From: Oscillospiraceae bacterium
GTDB taxonomy: Bacteria; Bacillota; Clostridia; Oscillospirales; Ruminococcaceae
Assembly (NCBI GenBank): GCA_900757485.1
Contig: CAAEOA010000117.1
Coordinates: 1-18,619 of the forward strand
Direction: 5' to 3'
DNA: 18,619 nt
The notes beneath the pieces are model-generated. The model worked only from the letters and a program-made list of their open reading frames with translations, had not been told where the DNA came from and ran no database searches. The position numbers and the translations under genes are program-made. Below, in pieces: positions 16,349 through 18,619 of the stretch. The first letter of the stretch is position 1. The number at the start of each line of letters is the position of its first letter.

Positions 16349-17674
16349 CTATTTTTTTAAAACGTCACGTTGATAAAGTGGAAGATAAACATCCTTATCG
16401 CGTAAGACACATCCGGCTTTGCTTCCGGCTCGCATCAGTTCTGTACATTTGCTGCAGGTAAGGCAGCATTTTTTCGGATTCATTGCACCTTTTTGCAAAA
16501 TATCTTCTGCAAAATCCGGGTAAGCAAATGCCTGCCGTCCGAACCCTGCCATATCAGCGCCGCCTTGCTCCAGCATACCGGCAGCCAGGTTTGCACCGAA
16601 CTGTCTTAAATAGGAATATCCTGAACTGATAATCTTGAGATCCGGAAATGCTTTTTTTACCGTCATAATACAATGACACATCCTTGCCACTCCTGTGAGC
16701 GGATGCTCCGGCGGGGAATAAGGCCCTTTGTCAAACGGACGGTTTACATGAGGATTAAAATACGGATTGCCGATGGTGCAGTCAAGCACTTCTATGCCCA
16801 TTTGCTTCTGTAACATTTCGATTAGCCGAATCGGCTCGGTTAGGTCGGGGGCAAGTCCACCTTGCGGTGATATGCCAAATCCATTTGGATAAGGAAATCC
16901 ATCATATAGGTTCAGACGAGAGGTGATACCAAAGGAGGACGGTACAGCTGCTTTTACCGCTTCCAGAGATTCCCGGAACAGCCTGGTTCGGTTTTCAAAA
17001 TCACCGCCGTATAAGCCGGGTCGCGTATAAGCTGACAGCAATTCGGACATCAAGTAACGGTGGCAAGCTTTAATATCCACTCCGTCAAATCCAGCTTTTG
17101 CGGCAAGAACAGCGGTTTTGGCATATTGCTCCGGCAATCTTTTCAGATAATCGTCGCTGACAATCCGGGCGTCATCAATCGGCACTTTTTGCTCAAATAT
17201 CGGATTATGATAAGCGATTAACGGAGCCGGTGTTCCTTGCGGCTTGGAATATCTGCCGGAGTGGGTTGCCTGCAAAATCAGTAACGGAGCGAATCCGTTT
17301 TTTCGTTGACTATATTCTCTGATTTCATCAGTAAGTCGACGAAAGGAATCCAGGTTTTTTTCGGTCAGCATGAGTTGACGAGGATTTGCTCTTCCTTCCG
17401 GAACGATTGCGGTTGCTTCTTCCCAGATGAGTGCCCCTCCGCTCTCGGCAAATCTTCGGTAACGGCGAAAGGTTAGCTCTCCCGGACTTCCGTCGACTTC
17501 TCCGTCACAGCCCTCCATAGGTTGTATCGCTAAACGATTTGGCAGTGTATGCTGCCAAATCTGCAGCGGTTGATTTAACAGACTGATATTTTCCGATAGA
17601 GGAAGGTCTTCTCCGACTGACGCGGCAGCTTGTTTCAATTCTTCCAAGGTATTGTAATGAAATGAGTCCCACAT
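16349..17674 (-). CDS. Old-Yellow-Enzyme-type FMN oxidoreductase with Fe-S cysteine motif, lacking the C-terminal FAD/NAD domain
   Basis: A 441-residue flavoenzyme; GGGAG lies about nine bases before the ATG. An OYE/2,4-dienoyl-CoA-reductase-like TIM barrel occupies about residues 40-390: RLAIQPMEG (47-55), LQATHSGRY (134-142), DGVDIKACHRYLMSELLS (197-214), ENRTRLFRE (227-235), and the FMN-phosphate region IISSGYSY (348-355) to GGADMAGFGRQAFA (371-384). The usual His-x-x-His/Asn pair appears as Lys202-x-x-His205. At the end Cys403/404, Cys407, Cys410 and Cys422 match the CxxCxxC-x(11)-C pattern that holds a [4Fe-4S] cluster in dienoyl-CoA reductase and trimethylamine dehydrogenase. Those enzymes go on for over 200 residues of pyridine-nucleotide domain, absent here. 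Likely role: reduction of an alkene conjugated to a carbonyl. First gene of the operon, divergent from the AraC regulator. Confidence 0.87.
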   Translation of the reverse strand: MWDSFHYNTLEELKQAAASVGEDLPLSENISLLNQPLQIWQHTLPNRLAIQPMEGCDGEVDGSPGELTFRRYRRFAESGGALIWEEATAIVPEGRANPRQLMLTEKNLDSFRRLTDEIREYSQRKNGFAPLLILQATHSGRYSKPQGTPAPLIAYHNPIFEQKVPIDDARIVSDDYLKRLPEQYAKTAVLAAKAGFDGVDIKACHRYLMSELLSAYTRPGLYGGDFENRTRLFRESLEAVKAAVPSSFGITSRLNLYDGFPYPNGFGISPQGGLAPDLTEPIRLIEMLQKQMGIEVLDCTIGNPYFNPHVNRPFDKGPYSPPEHPLTGVARMCHCIMTVKKAFPDLKIISSGYSYLRQFGANLAAGMLEQGGADMAGFGRQAFAYPDFAEDILQKGAMNPKKCCLTCSKCTELMRAGSKAGCVLRDKDVYLPLYQRDVLKK

Positions 17675-17709
17675 TGATATTTTCTCCCTTGTGAAATTAC
17701 TTTATCTTT

Positions 17710-17740
17710 ATCTTAGCATATCATTGCTCTTGATTGTCGG
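17710..17740 (-). promoter_or_regulatory. Possible extended -10 promoter of the reductase operon
   Basis: On the minus strand TGCTAAGAT (17718-17710) fits an extended -10 box, with a weak -35-like CCGACA (17740-17735) at 19 bases. Transcription would begin near 17703, about 30 bases before the flavoenzyme ATG. It overlaps the -35 box of the divergent regulator promoter. The match is moderate. Confidence 0.35.
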
Positions 17741-17758
17741 CTCTATTTGTGATAAAAT
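17730..17758 (+). promoter_or_regulatory. Probable promoter of the AraC-family regulator
   Basis: TTGATT (17730-17735) and TAAAAT (17753-17758) are 17 bases apart, and the ribosome site AAGGAG follows at 17781-17786. The start point would be near 17765. Confidence 0.5.
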
Positions 17759-17792
17759 ATGTAAAATTAGCTTTTTATATAAGGAGAAAATG

Positions 17793-18596
17793 ATGGAACC
17801 GGTATTTTTATCCTGCATTTATTCTGAAACCAATGATTCGATTATACAGCATTTTCACAGCGTTTACGAACTAATTTACATTGCGGAGGGAACTGCTCTT
17901 TTTACAATATGCGGTTCTTGCTATGAGGCGTCTGAGGGAAGCTTGCTTTTTATCAGCAAATTTGAAGAACATAATGCTGTGATTTTAAAATATCCGTATC
18001 GGCGTTTTTTTATTCAGCTGACGCCGCTTCAATTGGAACGTTGCGTTTCAGATCCGCAATTGCGTTCAGTTTTTATCAATCGAACCGGAAATTTTAGGCA
18101 TTGCTTTGGCTTGTTGTCATCTGCAGAAGAAGCAAATGCTTTGCTGCAAAGTATGATAAACGAATTTCAGAATCCCGGACCGTTTTGTCAGGAGCGCCAG
18201 TCTTGCCTGCTGACTTTGTTGCTGATTTTATGCCGCCGTCAATGCCCTGAGCAGTTTCCGTCTCTTTCCGGCAGTCCGCCGGCGGCTGTTTCTCAGGTAC
18301 AGAAATATATTGATCTGCATTTTGCTGAACCGCTTTCTCTGGAGGATTTGGCACAACGCTTTTTTATCAGTCCATCTCATCTGTCCCATGAATTCCGGAA
18401 ATGGACAGGATATAGTCCGAAACACTATATTGTATTAAGCAGGCTATCGAATGCCAGGCGGTTGTTACTGACATCTGATGCGTCTGTTGGAGATATCGCG
18501 GTAAGATGCGGTTTTCATGATGTGAATAATTTTATCCGAGCATTTCGCCAAGAAACAGGGGCCACTCCGGCTGTTTATCGAAAACAAAAAAAATAA
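17793..18596 (+). CDS. AraC-family transcriptional regulator (cupin sensor + two HTH)
   Basis: DNA-binding regulator, 267 residues from ATG 17793, six bases after AAGGAG; the adjacent ATG 17790 is equally in frame. A GTG at 17691 opens the same frame earlier, but it would place the promoter inside the gene. The N-terminal half is cupin-like: FHSVYELIYIAEG (21-33) and a second half with RRFFIQLTP (70-78), as in sugar-sensing AraC/RhaS-type proteins. The C-terminal domain carries two helix-turn-helix motifs: LEDLAQRFFISPSHLSHEFR (183-202) with TGYSPKHYI (205-213), then VGDIAVRCGFHDVNNFIRAF (232-251) with GATPAVY (256-262), the hallmark second-helix signature. It is transcribed away from the reductase operon with 118 bases between starts, so it most likely activates that operon in response to a sugar or its metabolite. 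Confidence 0.92.
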   Translation: MEPVFLSCIYSETNDSIIQHFHSVYELIYIAEGTALFTICGSCYEASEGSLLFISKFEEHNAVILKYPYRRFFIQLTPLQLERCVSDPQLRSVFINRTGNFRHCFGLLSSAEEANALLQSMINEFQNPGPFCQERQSCLLTLLLILCRRQCPEQFPSLSGSPPAAVSQVQKYIDLHFAEPLSLEDLAQRFFISPSHLSHEFRKWTGYSPKHYIVLSRLSNARRLLLTSDASVGDIAVRCGFHDVNNFIRAFRQETGATPAVYRKQKK

Positions 18597-18619
18597 TTTG
18601 TTTGGCAACCGATATCCGA

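Noticed and set aside
16258..16461. Plus-strand open frame of 67 codons across the flavoenzyme 3' end
   Set aside because: It is antisense to the Fe-S-cysteine coding region, with no ribosome site or family resemblance.
17691..17792. Longer start (GTG 17691) for the AraC regulator, giving a hydrophobic N-terminus
   Set aside because: The extra stretch covers the promoter boxes and the AAGGAG site that serves ATG 17790/17793. The hydrophobic residues come from AT-rich intergenic DNA.
1..18619. CRISPR array, tRNA/rRNA genes, insertion sequences, phage or defence genes
   Set aside because: No regularly spaced repeats, cloverleaf-like sequences, transposase or integrase frames, or terminal repeats were seen on either strand.

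Overview
The window looks like a carbohydrate-utilisation locus from a low-to-moderate-GC Gram-positive anaerobe, probably a gut-type member of the Clostridia. Support for this: AGGAGG-like ribosome binding sites, CUT1 sugar permeases with no dedicated ATPase beside them, a DUF5696 protein (a family I associate with Firmicutes sugar-transport loci), a surface protein with a Gram-positive sorting-type tail, and an oxygen-sensitive-looking Fe-S flavoenzyme. I cannot name a genus from the sequence.

Left part, plus strand (1-11254): a DUF5696 protein cut by the window edge, two CUT1-type ABC permeases, a cytoplasmic GH2 (beta-mannosidase-like) glycosidase, a 981-residue membrane-anchored protein with two pectate-lyase-3-type beta-helix units, and a 580-residue secreted protein with beta-sandwich-like regions, an Ig-like domain and a degenerate sortase-type tail. 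The first five genes are 0-55 bases apart and look co-transcribed. The last follows a gap of about 210 bases and ends before a perfect 16-bp hairpin at 11299-11334. The solute-binding protein and the ATPase are not in the window.

Right part, minus strand (17674 down to 11347): an Old-Yellow-Enzyme-type FMN/Fe-S oxidoreductase that lacks the usual C-terminal pyridine-nucleotide domain, the deleted and frameshifted remains of a DUF2264 gene, a short-chain dehydrogenase, a fumarate-reductase-like FAD protein, a D-2-hydroxyacid dehydrogenase and a sugar-isomerase-like TIM barrel. A well-formed promoter in the gap before the dehydrogenase suggests that the last two genes can also be expressed separately. 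An AraC-family regulator (17793-18596) is divergent from this operon.

Working model (inference): surface beta-helix and carbohydrate-binding proteins engage a glycan or glycoside, the ABC transporter imports fragments, GH2 trims them, and the right-hand operon reduces or rearranges an unusual sugar, sugar acid or aglycone. The set OYE-type reductase + SDR + FAD fumarate-reductase-like protein is the same enzyme trio seen in equol formation, and resembles that in bile-acid 7-dehydroxylation. A reductive branch of catabolism is therefore the most interesting possibility here. The substrate cannot be deduced from the sequence.
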